64,000 nucleotides of DNA from an uncultured Lachnospiraceae bacterium (GTDB taxonomy: Bacteria; Bacillota; Clostridia; Lachnospirales; Lachnospiraceae). This document shows positions 19,206-29,300 of the stretch, piece after piece. A model generated the notes under the pieces. That model did no database searches. It had not been told where the DNA came from and saw nothing but the letters and a program-made list of their open reading frames with translations. Location of the stretch: positions 62,001 through 126,000 of the forward strand of contig CAJTLU010000008.1 of the NCBI GenBank assembly GCA_910577175.1, given 5' to 3'. Each line of letters starts with the position of its first letter. Position 1 is the first letter of the stretch. The translations under genes and the position numbers were made by a program.

Positions 19206-19349
19206 ATGAATATTAACTGGGACAATTTTATAACTACCCTTTACATCATGGGGAAGGGAATGCTTGGCATTTTCGTTACCGCAATTATTATTATGATTGT
19301 TGTATTCCTGCTTACTAAATTCAGCAGCGGAAAAAAGGATACAGAATAA
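19206..19349 (+). CDS. Small OadG-like membrane subunit
   Basis: 47 residues, one membrane helix (about 15-38) and a short polar tail. It starts 12 bases after oadB-like with AAGGAGG upstream. Position and size fit the gamma/delta-type anchor subunit of Na+-decarboxylases, but sequence alone is too short to prove it. Confidence 0.6.
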   Translation: MNINWDNFITTLYIMGKGMLGIFVTAIIIMIVVFLLTKFSSGKKDTE

Positions 19350-19420
19350 CCGCTCTCTTACAAAGGAACCGCTGCATAAACACGACGCTCTTCCGGGTCT
19401 TTGTCCGGGCTGGTGGCTTA

Positions 19421-19549
19421 TCAATATGGACAACAATAACCTGTCATTCTATCCACATTGATTTCAAGGTCAGCCAGCAGCCTGACAATTTCCCCAATGC
19501 AAATTGCTCTGATACGATATATCTTTTTTCGTTTATTGATTTTTTGCAT
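19421..19549 (-). CDS. Possible 42-residue ORF or remnant
   Basis: A frame starting MQKINKRKKIYRIRA and ending GYCCPY in the 289-base gap after the Na+-pump genes. No ribosome site is visible, so it is more likely a remnant. Confidence 0.15.
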   Translation of the reverse strand: MQKINKRKKIYRIRAICIGEIVRLLADLEINVDRMTGYCCPY

Positions 19550-19554
19550 AGAAA

Positions 19555-19616
19555 AGAGGCTGTTGCAAAATCGCCACGCCCGAAGCCGCTTCGTTTCTAT
19601 TTTGCAACAGCCCTCT
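19555..19616 (-). terminator. Large hairpin after the LRR gene
   Basis: Arms 19555-19571 and 19599-19616 share GGCTGTTGCAAAAT. It lies 23 bases beyond the LRR stop and can end transcripts from both sides. Confidence 0.5.
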
Positions 19617-19638
19617 CTATCAATTTCCTGTCCTTATT

Positions 19639-22600
19639 TTATCTTTTCCTTCGCTCCAGAAGCAACAGCAACGCTGCGGCAGAGAGAATTGCCGGGAATA
19701 TGACAGCTGCAGCGTCTGCCACAGAGCGCCTTTCTCCCGTAGCAGGCTCCACCGGCTGGGAACTTCCGGTCTCTTCACTGTAAATCAGCGCATAGGTCGA
19801 AAACCTGTCGCTTTGAATGGTTACTGTATTTTCATTGTCGTCCAAATCCGGAAGAAGCGTGCTTTCACCCCCATGAATGCGGACTACAGCATACCGTCTG
19901 CCCTCGCCGGAAAGGTTCTTCGGAACTTCAAACGTAACGGTAACAGAACCTTTCGTTTCAGCAATCTTCTCCTGTGCCTCCCCGATTATCTTCCATAAAT
20001 TGATATCCAGGTACTGACCCAGCTGATAGTCAGAAAGCTCCTCAAGCGCCGATTGTACCGCTTCCTTGTCCTTTACGGGTACGGTTGCTTCTCCGTCCTC
20101 AACCGTCAGAACAATCCGGATATCTACGCCATGTGCGACCTGACCCTGCTCTTCGTCCGTCAAAACCACAGCAATCAGCTCCGAAAGAGGCGTTATCAGC
20201 TCTGTTTCCGGCGCATTTTCACCGGACTGCGCAGCCTTGGAAATCTTACCGCTGTCAGACAAATCCGGCTTATCCGGCGTATCCGTGATTTCCGGCTTAT
20301 CTGGTGTATCTGTGATTTCCGGTCTGTCCGGTGGATCTGTAATCTCCGGTCTGTCCGGTGTATCCGTGATTTCCGGTCTGTCCGGCGTATCCGTGATTTC
20401 CGGTCTGTCCGGTGTATCCGTGATTTCCGGTCTGTCCGGTGTATCCGTAATCTCCGGTCTGTCTGGCGTATCCGTGATTTCTGGCTTGTCCGGCACGGAC
20501 GGCTTACCCGTTGCCGGAAGCACCACTGTCACACTTCCGTACTCCGAGGTATATTCCTGTGAGCCGTCTGTCTCCTCACCCGGCGCAACCGTCTTTCCCG
20601 GCGTCCAGAAAGTTTCATCGTCTAACTTTGGCAACGCCTTTGCTTCCTTATGCTCCCTGTTCTTTGTGCAGGTACGCTCTGCCGTTCCTCCTGTAGTAAG
20701 TGTCGGTTTTGTGGTGATGCTCCACTCGCCCCAGACATGCGTATGACCCGTTGCCGGAAGCACTATTGTCACACTTCCGCACTCCGAGGTATATTCCTGT
20801 GAGCCGTCCGTCTCCTCGCCTGGCGCAACCGTCTCTCCCGGCGTCCAGAAAGTTTCGTCGTCTAGCTTTGGCAGCGCCTTTGTTTCCTTATGCTCCCTGT
20901 TCTTTGTGCAGATATGCTCTGCCGTTCCTCCTGTAGTAAGTGTCGGTTCTGTGGTGATGCTCCACTTGTCCCACTTATGCCCTGTTGCGGCAATAACAGG
21001 AATTTCCTCAATCTCTATTGTCCCGTCTTCATCGCCAAACAGCTTGTTACAACCGCCTTCTCCTTCGCACTTCCAATATTCACCCGTGCCGTCCTCCTCG
21101 CAGTCTGCTGCAACGGCGTCGTGCTTTACAAGCTTGTGCCCGTGAGCTACCTTAAGCATAAAGTAGCACAGCTTATCATTCCTTCCGCAGTTGTACCAAT
21201 AAGTCACGGTGTCAGAAGTAAAATCGGTAAGCATACCGTTATCAAAGGTCGCGCCCTCCCACCGGCCTGCCTTATCAGAAACAAAATTGCCAGGCAGCTT
21301 ACTTAAATCAAACGTACCGCTGTTGTTGATTGTGTAGATGTTATCATTCAGATTAAAAATTTCATAATTTTCTACGTCCAACAGGACATTTTGAGATACA
21401 TCAATCGAGGTAAGCATATTACTCCATGCCCAGAGCGTTGTAAGAGCCGTATTGTCGTTTACTGAAAGAGCCGTCAGGCTGTTATACTGGCATTTCAGTG
21501 TTGTAAGCTTCCTAAGTCCGCTTATGTTTAACGATTTCATATTATTTTTCCTGCACTGTACCTCGGTCAGCTCCTTATTAGCGCTTAAATCCAGCTCTTC
21601 AAGCTCGTTATACCAACAGTGCAGTATCCTGAGATTTGGATTTCCCGTCAGGTCAACCGCCCCGAGTTCATTATATCCGAAGTTCAGTTCCGCCAGCGCC
21701 GTACAGCCGTTCAGGTCAAGCCCGGTAAGAAGATTGTTTTCACAGTCCAGGCTAAGGAGCTTGTCCAGTCCGCTTACCTGCAGTGTGGCAAGCTCATTCC
21801 ACCAGCAAAAGAGCTCCGTAAGCTCTTTGCACGGAGTTACATCAAGACCTGTCAGCTTATTCTCCGAACACCACAGCGTGGTAAGCTCCGGATTATTCTG
21901 CAGATTAAGCTCTGTGATCTGATTCTTGCTGCAATATAAGGTTTCCAGCAGCGGATTTTGCGAAACATCAAGCGACGTAAGGCTGTTCTCTTCGCAACTT
22001 AAGGACAGCAGGCCGCTATTCTGTGTCACATCCAGCTCGCTTAATGCATTTCCATCCAGGCCAAGCCATTTCAGCTCCTGATTATTGCTGAGGTCTATCG
22101 CCTCCAATCCACAGTAATACATACTCAGATAATTGAGCAACAGATTCCGGCTTACGTCAAGCTCCTTAATCGGTGCGTCCGACAGCCATAAAACCTCCAA
22201 CAGAGAACAGTCTGAAACATCCAGGGACTGAACCGGATTTTCCTGTAAAAACAGCTTCGTAAGCTTTGTGTTCCTACTCACATCCAGTGTCGTAAGCCTG
22301 TTATCGTCCCCATAAATAAGCTCAAGCTCTGTATTCTTGCTGATATCCAGTGTTTCAATAGAATTTCCAACAAAAGAAAGCTCCTCGAGCGCGGTAAAAA
22401 ATTCAATACCCTGCAGGCTGGAAATGCCTTTCCCATCTACTTTGATAAGAGTAACTCCTCTTATTTCGTCCTGGCTCAGACCGCCGTCTCTGTCTGTATC
22501 AAAATCTGAAACATAGCTTCTGAAAATTCCATCCGGAAAGTTTTCCGGGGATATCTCTACCACATCTCCCTGCGGCTTTCCACAAATGGAACATGTCCCG

Positions 22601-23244
22601 TCAACATAGTGATGCGCACCGGCATGGGCAATCGAAAGCCCCGGACGCAAATCGTTCTGAAGGGACTTCACCGTGCCGCCCCCTATCGTTTCCGGAATCG
22701 TAATCCCTACCCCGTTACTTGCGGTAAGCCGCAATGCGGTACTGCCGTCCGTCACGGTATACTCTATTGCCGCAACTGCATTATCAAAGGTGTTCGTTCC
22801 GAGCGTACAGCCGGACGGATAATAGATTTCCGCAGCGGTACAGTTCCGGAACGCCTCGTCTCCGATAGCTTCCACTGTCAATTCCAGCGCCCTGAGATTC
22901 GGACAGTCTGCAAACGCATAGCCGCCCACGGAGGTAACGCCGCCACTGATGACTGCTTTTTTAATACTTCTTCTTTGCTCATGCCACGGAACATCCTCCG
23001 CCTGCGCATAGTTGTTCATTCTCCCGCTGCCACTGATGGTAAGCGTTCCGTTCCCGTCAAGCGACCAGATAACGTCATTTCCACCGTTTACCGTTGCATC
23101 GCCGCAGAAGCCGCTTGCAATGACCTCCGCTTCCGCCTTTGAAGGCAAAGCAAACAAAAACAATGCAGAAACCAACAGTACCGCTGCCAGCGGAACCATC
23201 CTCCCGAAAATTTCCCGAAAATCCCTCTTTTCATTATGCAACAC
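19639..23244 (-). CDS. Leucine-rich-repeat surface protein with Pro-rich repeat stalk
   Basis: 1,201 residues. Start GTG 23244 is chosen because GGAGGAG lies 8 bases upstream. Order: signal peptide (about 10-40), a BspA-like start, a DTDRDGGLSQDE calcium loop, about 17 LRR units of the LxxLxxxxNxLxxLD type, two near-identical blocks of about 85 residues (each with WSITT, LTTGGTAE, CTKNREHKE, LPKLDDETFWTPG), nine 9-residue repeats PDRPEITDT, a beta domain, and a C-terminal helix with a basic end. It is exported and probably held in the membrane by the last helix; an LPXTG motif is not seen. Likely role is binding or adhesion. The upstream LytTR system may control it. Confidence 0.82.
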   Translation of the reverse strand: MLHNEKRDFREIFGRMVPLAAVLLVSALFLFALPSKAEAEVIASGFCGDATVNGGNDVIWSLDGNGTLTISGSGRMNNYAQAEDVPWHEQRRSIKKAVISGGVTSVGGYAFADCPNLRALELTVEAIGDEAFRNCTAAEIYYPSGCTLGTNTFDNAVAAIEYTVTDGSTALRLTASNGVGITIPETIGGGTVKSLQNDLRPGLSIAHAGAHHYVDGTCSICGKPQGDVVEISPENFPDGIFRSYVSDFDTDRDGGLSQDEIRGVTLIKVDGKGISSLQGIEFFTALEELSFVGNSIETLDISKNTELELIYGDDNRLTTLDVSRNTKLTKLFLQENPVQSLDVSDCSLLEVLWLSDAPIKELDVSRNLLLNYLSMYYCGLEAIDLSNNQELKWLGLDGNALSELDVTQNSGLLSLSCEENSLTSLDVSQNPLLETLYCSKNQITELNLQNNPELTTLWCSENKLTGLDVTPCKELTELFCWWNELATLQVSGLDKLLSLDCENNLLTGLDLNGCTALAELNFGYNELGAVDLTGNPNLRILHCWYNELEELDLSANKELTEVQCRKNNMKSLNISGLRKLTTLKCQYNSLTALSVNDNTALTTLWAWSNMLTSIDVSQNVLLDVENYEIFNLNDNIYTINNSGTFDLSKLPGNFVSDKAGRWEGATFDNGMLTDFTSDTVTYWYNCGRNDKLCYFMLKVAHGHKLVKHDAVAADCEEDGTGEYWKCEGEGGCNKLFGDEDGTIEIEEIPVIAATGHKWDKWSITTEPTLTTGGTAEHICTKNREHKETKALPKLDDETFWTPGETVAPGEETDGSQEYTSECGSVTIVLPATGHTHVWGEWSITTKPTLTTGGTAERTCTKNREHKEAKALPKLDDETFWTPGKTVAPGEETDGSQEYTSEYGSVTVVLPATGKPSVPDKPEITDTPDRPEITDTPDRPEITDTPDRPEITDTPDRPEITDTPDRPEITDPPDRPEITDTPDKPEITDTPDKPDLSDSGKISKAAQSGENAPETELITPLSELIAVVLTDEEQGQVAHGVDIRIVLTVEDGEATVPVKDKEAVQSALEELSDYQLGQYLDINLWKIIGEAQEKIAETKGSVTVTFEVPKNLSGEGRRYAVVRIHGGESTLLPDLDDNENTVTIQSDRFSTYALIYSEETGSSQPVEPATGERRSVADAAAVIFPAILSAAALLLLLERRKR
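20251..20493 (-). repeat. 27-bp tandem repeat, nine units
   Basis: Nine in-frame 27-bp units encode PD(K/R)PEITDT, the last one degenerate (PDKPDLSDS). Units differ at silent positions, so this is an old array in the stalk of the LRR protein that could vary in length between strains. Confidence 0.9.
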
Positions 23245-23441
23245 GCAATTCTCCTCCTTCATTTTCCTCTGTTGCAACAAAATATCTTTTGTTTCTTTTT
23301 TTTATATCTTAAGTTTGACATATTCAAGAGGGGATTTACAAGAGTTTTTCGTGAAGTGTGCTATATTCTGCGTGAGCGGAGCGTTCTCCGCCTTCTGGGA
23401 AACTATTGATATGATTAACGCCGGGGGTAGCCCGGCGTTTC

Positions 23442-24176
23442 CTACGGGGAAAAAAAATAGTCGAGAAACAGCTTCTTCATTTTTCCATATTCCTTCCGGG
23501 AAATCGGAATCCGCCGGCTGCCAGACATCAGAAGCTCATTCTTCCTTAACCCGTCGGCATAGTCCATATTAACGATATATGCACGGTGCGGCATACAAAA
23601 CTGCGGATATTCCCGGAGCTGGTTAAACAGCTCTGACAATGTAACCACCGTTTCTAAAACTGTATCATCCGAGAGCGTCAGTACGCGCGTATGATCAAAG
23701 CTTTCCACTAAAACCAGATCCCGCAGACATATCCTGCGTAATCCGTCCTTTGTCTTCAATGTAAGGGCAGCGTTTTCCTGCGAGGCAAGCCTTTGCCGGA
23801 TACAGGAAAGCAGTACCTCGTCAAAATCCGCCTTGCAGACAGGCTTGAGCAGATAGCCCGATGCCTTTACCCCGAATGCTTCCACAGCGTACTCACGAGA
23901 GACCGTCAGAAAGATAATCTCCGCCGCTTTACAGCGGCTGCGGATTTGCCCGGCAAGCTCAATCCCTGACATTCCGGGCATCAGAACATCCAGGATATAC
24001 AAATCAAAGCCGCCGTTTTTCTCGATAAAATCCAACAACACCGCCGGAGAATCAAAATAGTGGAAACGCAGCAAAAGGCCGGTATGCTCCGACAAAAACT
24101 CTCCGGCAAGCTTCTTTAATACTATATGCTCCTGTTCCTCATCGTCGCAGAAACAAATTTCAATCAACCTATTCAC
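23442..24176 (-). CDS. LytTR-type response regulator
   Basis: 244 residues. Receiver domain with CDDEE (Asp11/12) and phosphoacceptor Asp63 in LYILDVLMPG, Lys in LLKPV; LytTR DNA-binding domain from about 140 to 240 with FCMPHRAYIVN and RRIPISRKEY. The AgrA-like group. ATGA overlap with the kinase gene. The downstream LRR gene in the same direction is a plausible target. Confidence 0.92.
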   Translation of the reverse strand: MNRLIEICFCDDEEQEHIVLKKLAGEFLSEHTGLLLRFHYFDSPAVLLDFIEKNGGFDLYILDVLMPGMSGIELAGQIRSRCKAAEIIFLTVSREYAVEAFGVKASGYLLKPVCKADFDEVLLSCIRQRLASQENAALTLKTKDGLRRICLRDLVLVESFDHTRVLTLSDDTVLETVVTLSELFNQLREYPQFCMPHRAYIVNMDYADGLRKNELLMSGSRRIPISRKEYGKMKKLFLDYFFSP

Positions 24177-26203
24177 CTCGCAATATCTTCCAGTAGTCCA
24201 CCGGGAATAACAAACTCCGGCATTCCCATATTTCCGGACGCAACCTCGTATTCGTCAAAAACAATGACCAGCTGATTCTCTTCATTGATATAAAAATTCT
24301 GTTCCGGGGAAATTTCTTTAAAGCAGTCGCTCTCCGACCAGCCTCTGCCCGGAATATAAAAGGACGCTCCCTCATTTTGAACCCGGTATTCCATCTGCTG
24401 CAGAATTTCCTCGCTGATAATGCGGATATAATCACTATCCTCCCGGAACAGACTGCCTAGGGAAAGAACCTCCCCGGTCCGCTTGTCCAGTGTAATATAA
24501 CGGCTGTAATCCGCCGAGCCTCCCATGTTCAACGTAGTATAGAACTGCACTATGAACAGGCTCTCGTCATCCCGCAGAATCCGGTAGCCGCTGTCTGCTG
24601 CCACATAGCCCTCATACTTCCGCATGACATACCACCAGAAAGTCTCGCCTGCTTCTTCCAGAAAGCTTTCCATGCTCTGGTTCAGTTTTTCTGCATTATC
24701 TCCCGAAAATTCAGGATACTCTGCGTTTATCGAGGTATCTCCGAAGCCAAAGCCGACCGTATGGATATTGATTGAAAGCAGGGAGGAAAGCGCCTGTGCG
24801 GTCGCCGGAATCAAATTGATTATTACCAAAAACAGCAGGCAGGACAACGACAGCACAGCGACAAGCTTTTTTAAAATACCCTTGTCTTCCTCTCCGGAAG
24901 GCTCTTCGGCATCCGTCGGATGAAACAATACCGCATGAAACTGGAACTCGCCGTCAACGTATTCACAGTGCAGAAGCCCGTTGTATTTCTCTGTCACCGC
25001 CCTGACCGAACGCAGACCGATTCCATGCCCGTCTCCGCCGTCCGTGACGGGCAGACCAGCGCTGTCAAAGACAACCGGCACAGGGCAGGGATTTCTGACT
25101 GCCAGAATCAGCTTACGGTCATCCGGAAGCCCCGCGGAAATATCAATATACCGGCTGTCCGCAGGCATCTTCCCGCAGGCATTCACCGCGTTTTCAATGG
25201 CATTTGCCAGAACCATGCACACATCCATTTCTTCAAAAGGGATTTCCTCCGGAACAGCAATTTTCGCCGTAACCTTGCATCCTGCGCTCTTTGCGCGCCG
25301 GATACAGGTTGACAAAACTGCATTAATTGCAGAATTTTTACAGAAAACTTCCTGTCCTGCTTCAGAAAGTCCGCCGTTTAACTTATTGACATATTCCAGA
25401 ATCCTTGGCACATCTTCCTGTTTTGCCAGTCCTTCCAGCACCAAAAGGTGGTGCCGCATATCGTGACGGTAAATTCTTCCTGACTCCATTTTCCGTAGAA
25501 TCGTTTCATAGTCCTGACGGAACAGCTCCATATGCGCCGCCATCGCCTTTTCACTTTCCTTCATTTTCAGAAGCTCCGCAGAGGAGTACAAAAGCTTTGC
25601 AATCATCAGATAAACGGACAGCACAATCACGAGCGTTATGAGCAGGACCGGCACGTCTGTCGTGCTGCTTAAAAACCAGAAAAGCAGCAGGAAAATTAAC
25701 AGCATCGGCACAGAAACCAGCAGCCGGTTCTGGCGGCTGCCGTTCATGCAGAGCCGGAATGCCCTCCCGACATACCGGAAGGCAAGAAATACAAGCACTG
25801 CCGATGCAATCATCAGACACGGCACCATAAGCCAGCCGATGCCTCCTCTGCCAAGAGACTTCCAAAGTACAATGTAATGGTACAGAATCTTTTTCAATAT
25901 CTTTAAGACGCTGACTCCTAGCAGGCTGATTGAACAAGCGGCTGCCGTTTCAAACAGTCCCTGCTTTGAAAGAAAGGCAGCTGCCATCCAGAACGGCAGA
26001 TAGGCCGTTACCGGCAGAAGGGTAAGCGCGAGCGTACTTCCTCCTGACACAAAAATAAGTGCCTGCACCGTCAGGATAAGCGCGGTTGTCCCGAAAGAAA
26101 CAAGCAAAGTAATCTTTCTCGAAAACCTACGCTCCAACAGTGCCGCACAAATCAAACTACAAGCTGCAAAAATTATGATTTCCGAACACATATTTATCAA
26201 CAT
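24173..26203 (-). CDS. GHKL histidine kinase with C-terminal RsiV-like domain
   Basis: 676 residues from ATG 26203 (AAGGAG upstream). Six or so N-terminal helices (1-205), dimerisation helix with His247 in YRHDMRHH, N box LANAIENAVNA (332-342) and G box GDGHGIGL (391-397). After the ATPase there is a further membrane helix (about 445-463), then an outside domain with LDKRTGEVLSLGSLF and FYINEENQLVIVFDEYEVA, the pattern of DUF4163/DUF3298 as in the lysozyme sensor RsiV. Kinases of the AgrC group normally end at the G box. The extra domain may sense an extracellular ligand; which one is not known. Confidence 0.82.
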   Translation of the reverse strand: MLINMCSEIIIFAACSLICAALLERRFSRKITLLVSFGTTALILTVQALIFVSGGSTLALTLLPVTAYLPFWMAAAFLSKQGLFETAAACSISLLGVSVLKILKKILYHYIVLWKSLGRGGIGWLMVPCLMIASAVLVFLAFRYVGRAFRLCMNGSRQNRLLVSVPMLLIFLLLFWFLSSTTDVPVLLITLVIVLSVYLMIAKLLYSSAELLKMKESEKAMAAHMELFRQDYETILRKMESGRIYRHDMRHHLLVLEGLAKQEDVPRILEYVNKLNGGLSEAGQEVFCKNSAINAVLSTCIRRAKSAGCKVTAKIAVPEEIPFEEMDVCMVLANAIENAVNACGKMPADSRYIDISAGLPDDRKLILAVRNPCPVPVVFDSAGLPVTDGGDGHGIGLRSVRAVTEKYNGLLHCEYVDGEFQFHAVLFHPTDAEEPSGEEDKGILKKLVAVLSLSCLLFLVIINLIPATAQALSSLLSINIHTVGFGFGDTSINAEYPEFSGDNAEKLNQSMESFLEEAGETFWWYVMRKYEGYVAADSGYRILRDDESLFIVQFYTTLNMGGSADYSRYITLDKRTGEVLSLGSLFREDSDYIRIISEEILQQMEYRVQNEGASFYIPGRGWSESDCFKEISPEQNFYINEENQLVIVFDEYEVASGNMGMPEFVIPGGLLEDIAR

Positions 26204-26258
26204 CTTCTGCTCCTTTGCGGCGGACATTATTTTGTACCATAGTTTCATAGATATTGTT

Positions 26259-26287
26259 ATTATACCACACGCCCGGAAAAAATCAAA
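26259..26287 (-). promoter_or_regulatory. Promoter of the kinase-regulator operon
   Basis: On the minus strand TTTGAT, 17-base spacer, TATAAT, about 55 bases before the kinase ATG. Confidence 0.55.
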
Positions 26288-26374
26288 GCGCGGTACCGGC
26301 TTGTTATACCGGTCCGCGCTTCCATTTCACGCCAAAAATGGTACATCTCACGAAACATTGCTGCTCCGGCGGCC

Positions 26375-29300
26375 CTATTCAAAACGGAACCACCGGAAAT
26401 CAAAATCACAGCCCGGAAGAAATACAAAATTTACCGTATTCTTTCCGGTTATTCCCGTCAGCGCAAAGCTCTGCTCCGTATACTCCCCGGAGCCTGTAAA
26501 CTCTGCAATTTCATTTACATCGCCATTTTCGCCGTGGAACCGCACATGGATGGTATTCTTCGGCAGACGGCTCCTGCCGCAGATGGTAATACGGGACACT
26601 CCCCCTTCTCCAAAGTCCATCTCCTCAAAAACCAGCGTGACATTATTGCCGATGCCGGTAATGCTATCCTCTGCTACAGTAAAGGTATCGCCGTAGACCG
26701 CGGTATTTTCCTTTGCAAAAAGCTTTGCAAATGCCTTTTCCTTTTTTGCAAATACAAAGCCCTTAATATGCATTTTATGGTCGGTCACAAAGCTGATTGT
26801 CGTGACGCCCGAAAAACGGCGGGGCAGCGTATAAGTACGCTCCTGATAGGTATTCCAGCGGGACGGCACGTGGTAAATGACCGTATCCACCAGCTCACTT
26901 CCCGCATCCCCCGGCGCTCCCTCCCAGATTTCAATTGGGGAAACCCTGCTTTCCAGCTCGAAAATCGGAAGGGTAATCTCGTCCGAACCAAATGTCCCGA
27001 AGTCCACGTGGTCAAAGGTTACGACCGTAGTTCCTTCCCTTGCCGTCGCCACGCCGCGCTCATTTCCGTTCGTCACGGCTCCCTGGTGCCTTGTAAACAG
27101 GCTCCCGGAAACTAACTCATACGGATTTAAGTTTGCGGCGCCAAGTCCCTCTGCAGTAAAGTCCATATCGGAAATCAGGCAGATTTTTCCGGTGCCGTTT
27201 TTCGTATTACAGCGCACACGCAGCCTCCCGTCCCCCAGCGCGGTCAGGCGCACCTGTCTGCCGTAGGGCAGACCTTCCGGACGGCTCATCGACGATGCTC
27301 CGCTTTCTGCATCCGTGAGTTTCGCAATGTTAGAATCCACGCCGCCATCGTTGGTTACGCGCCACAAAAGCTCCTGATAGGTTGCATTTTCCGGATAAAC
27401 CGTTGCGGTCAGCAGCGCCTCCTTCCGCTCTGCCGACAAATGGTTCGTTCCGTCCACCGAAATATCAATCCGCCGTACCGGCACCTCCTCCGCCATACGT
27501 TTCTTCCATTCCGCTGCCGTCTCCCTGCCCTCTTGCCATTTTACACCTGCCTGCACCTGTGCGCGCTCTCTTGTTGCAAGCCACTCTGCTTCCGCCGCCA
27601 CATTGTCCTCCGACGCAGAGACACCCTGCACTACCTCACATGCCTCCGCCTGCAGCACAAGCGTTTCGTCCGGCAGTCCCTTCGACGATGCCGTTATGAC
27701 AATCTCACCCGGCTCCGTCTTTGCGGCAATGACCGCCAGAAGCTTTCCGGAAAAAAGCCTGCGGCTGGTTGCTTTATAATTGTCGTAATCCGTACTGTCC
27801 CCGTTATCCATGCCAATCAGCCGCCCGGCTCCCTTAACGGAAATATGCACGCGGTTTCTTGCATTCCTTACCGGATACCCATCCCGGTCCACAAGCTCTA
27901 TTTCGACAAAAGCCAGGTCTGTACCGTCTGCCTTCAGCCCCGTACTCTCCGGCTTTAACACAATCCGCGCCGGGTCCCCGAAGGAATGTTCCGTCTCCCT
28001 CGCGATTTCCACACCGTTTTCGTCATAGGCTGCCGCCGTAATCTCTCCCGGCACATATGGCACCTTCCAGTGTCCTACAAGCTGTGTTCCTTTTTCATGG
28101 TCGATAGCAAAATCCCCCTGCGACACACCATTTACAAACAGCTCTACGCGCGGCGCGTTGGAGCAGACCCGCACATCCAACGTCTGTCCTACAGAAAAAT
28201 CCCAGTACGGGAAAATATGTACCATCGGCTCAGTTTTATAATCCGTCCACTCCGCACGGTAAATATAGGCAGAATCCTTATAAAAGCCCGCCGTGTCAAT
28301 CTGTCCGAGATAGGAATTTTTTGTATTGTAGGGCGTCGGCTCACCGAGATAGTCAAACCCGCTCCAGATAAACTGTCCCATGCTGTATGCCGCATCCCGG
28401 TCCATAAAAATGCAATACTCCGTGGACTTTGCTCCCCAGCTCGTCGTGGAATTGCCAAGCGCCGAGCACTGCTCGTCGTCATCGCTTAGTACCTGCTGCT
28501 CCAACGGAAAATGATAGATGCCGCGGCTCTGCACTGTCGAGGCGGTTTCGCTGCCGAAAATAAACCAGTCCGGGTGCTTTTTATGATGCTCTTCGTAATA
28601 GCGCTCTGCATAATTATAGCCTGCAAATTTCACGATGTCCGCACACTTCTGCGCATTTTCCCATGGCATAAAATTGGAACCGATGGTCACCGGCACGTTT
28701 GCAAGGGAATCGTGAAGCCGCACCTCCTTCAATAAATACCGGGTGATTTCCTGCCCATGCCCGTCCGCATGGGTATCATAAATTTCGTTTCCGATGCTCC
28801 AGAGAATCACCGACGGGTGGTTTCTGTCCCGCCGAATCCAGCTTGCCACATCTGCTGTATACCATTCTTTAAAAAAGCGGGAATAATCGTACGGCGTCTT
28901 ATGGCGTTCCCACATATCAAAGGCTTCGGAAAGCACCAGAAAGCCCATTTCATCCGCCAGCTCCATAAACTCCTGTGCCGGCATATTGTGGGCGGTACGG
29001 AGCGCATTGATTCCCATACCGCGCAGCTTTTCAAACTGCCTGCGCAGCGCGTGTACATTGAAAGCAGCGCCAAGGCAGCCGAGGTCGTGATGCTCACAGG
29101 CGCCGTAAAGCTTTACATGCCTGCCGTTTAAGAAAAAGCCCTGCTCCGTATCATAAGAAAGCGTGCGGAAACCGATACGCTGTCTGCACGCATCGATTAC
29201 CTCGCCGTCCTTTACAAGCTCTGTGAGAAGCGTATACAGTACCGGGCTGTCAATATCCCAGCGAAACGGCTTTGCTACCGTCAGGCTCTGTCTGTCCTCT

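Noticed and set aside
18569..19225. 218-codon minus-strand frame over the OadB-like gene
   Set aside because: OadB motifs on the plus strand are unambiguous and preceded by promoter, riboswitch and ribosome site.
20251..20493. Tandem repeats as a CRISPR array
   Set aside because: Units are directly adjacent, in frame, without spacers.
20237..20746. Long plus-strand frame with repeated VISGLSGVS units
   Set aside because: It is the mirror image of the 27-bp repeats of the LRR gene; no ribosome site and the minus strand has a full domain structure.
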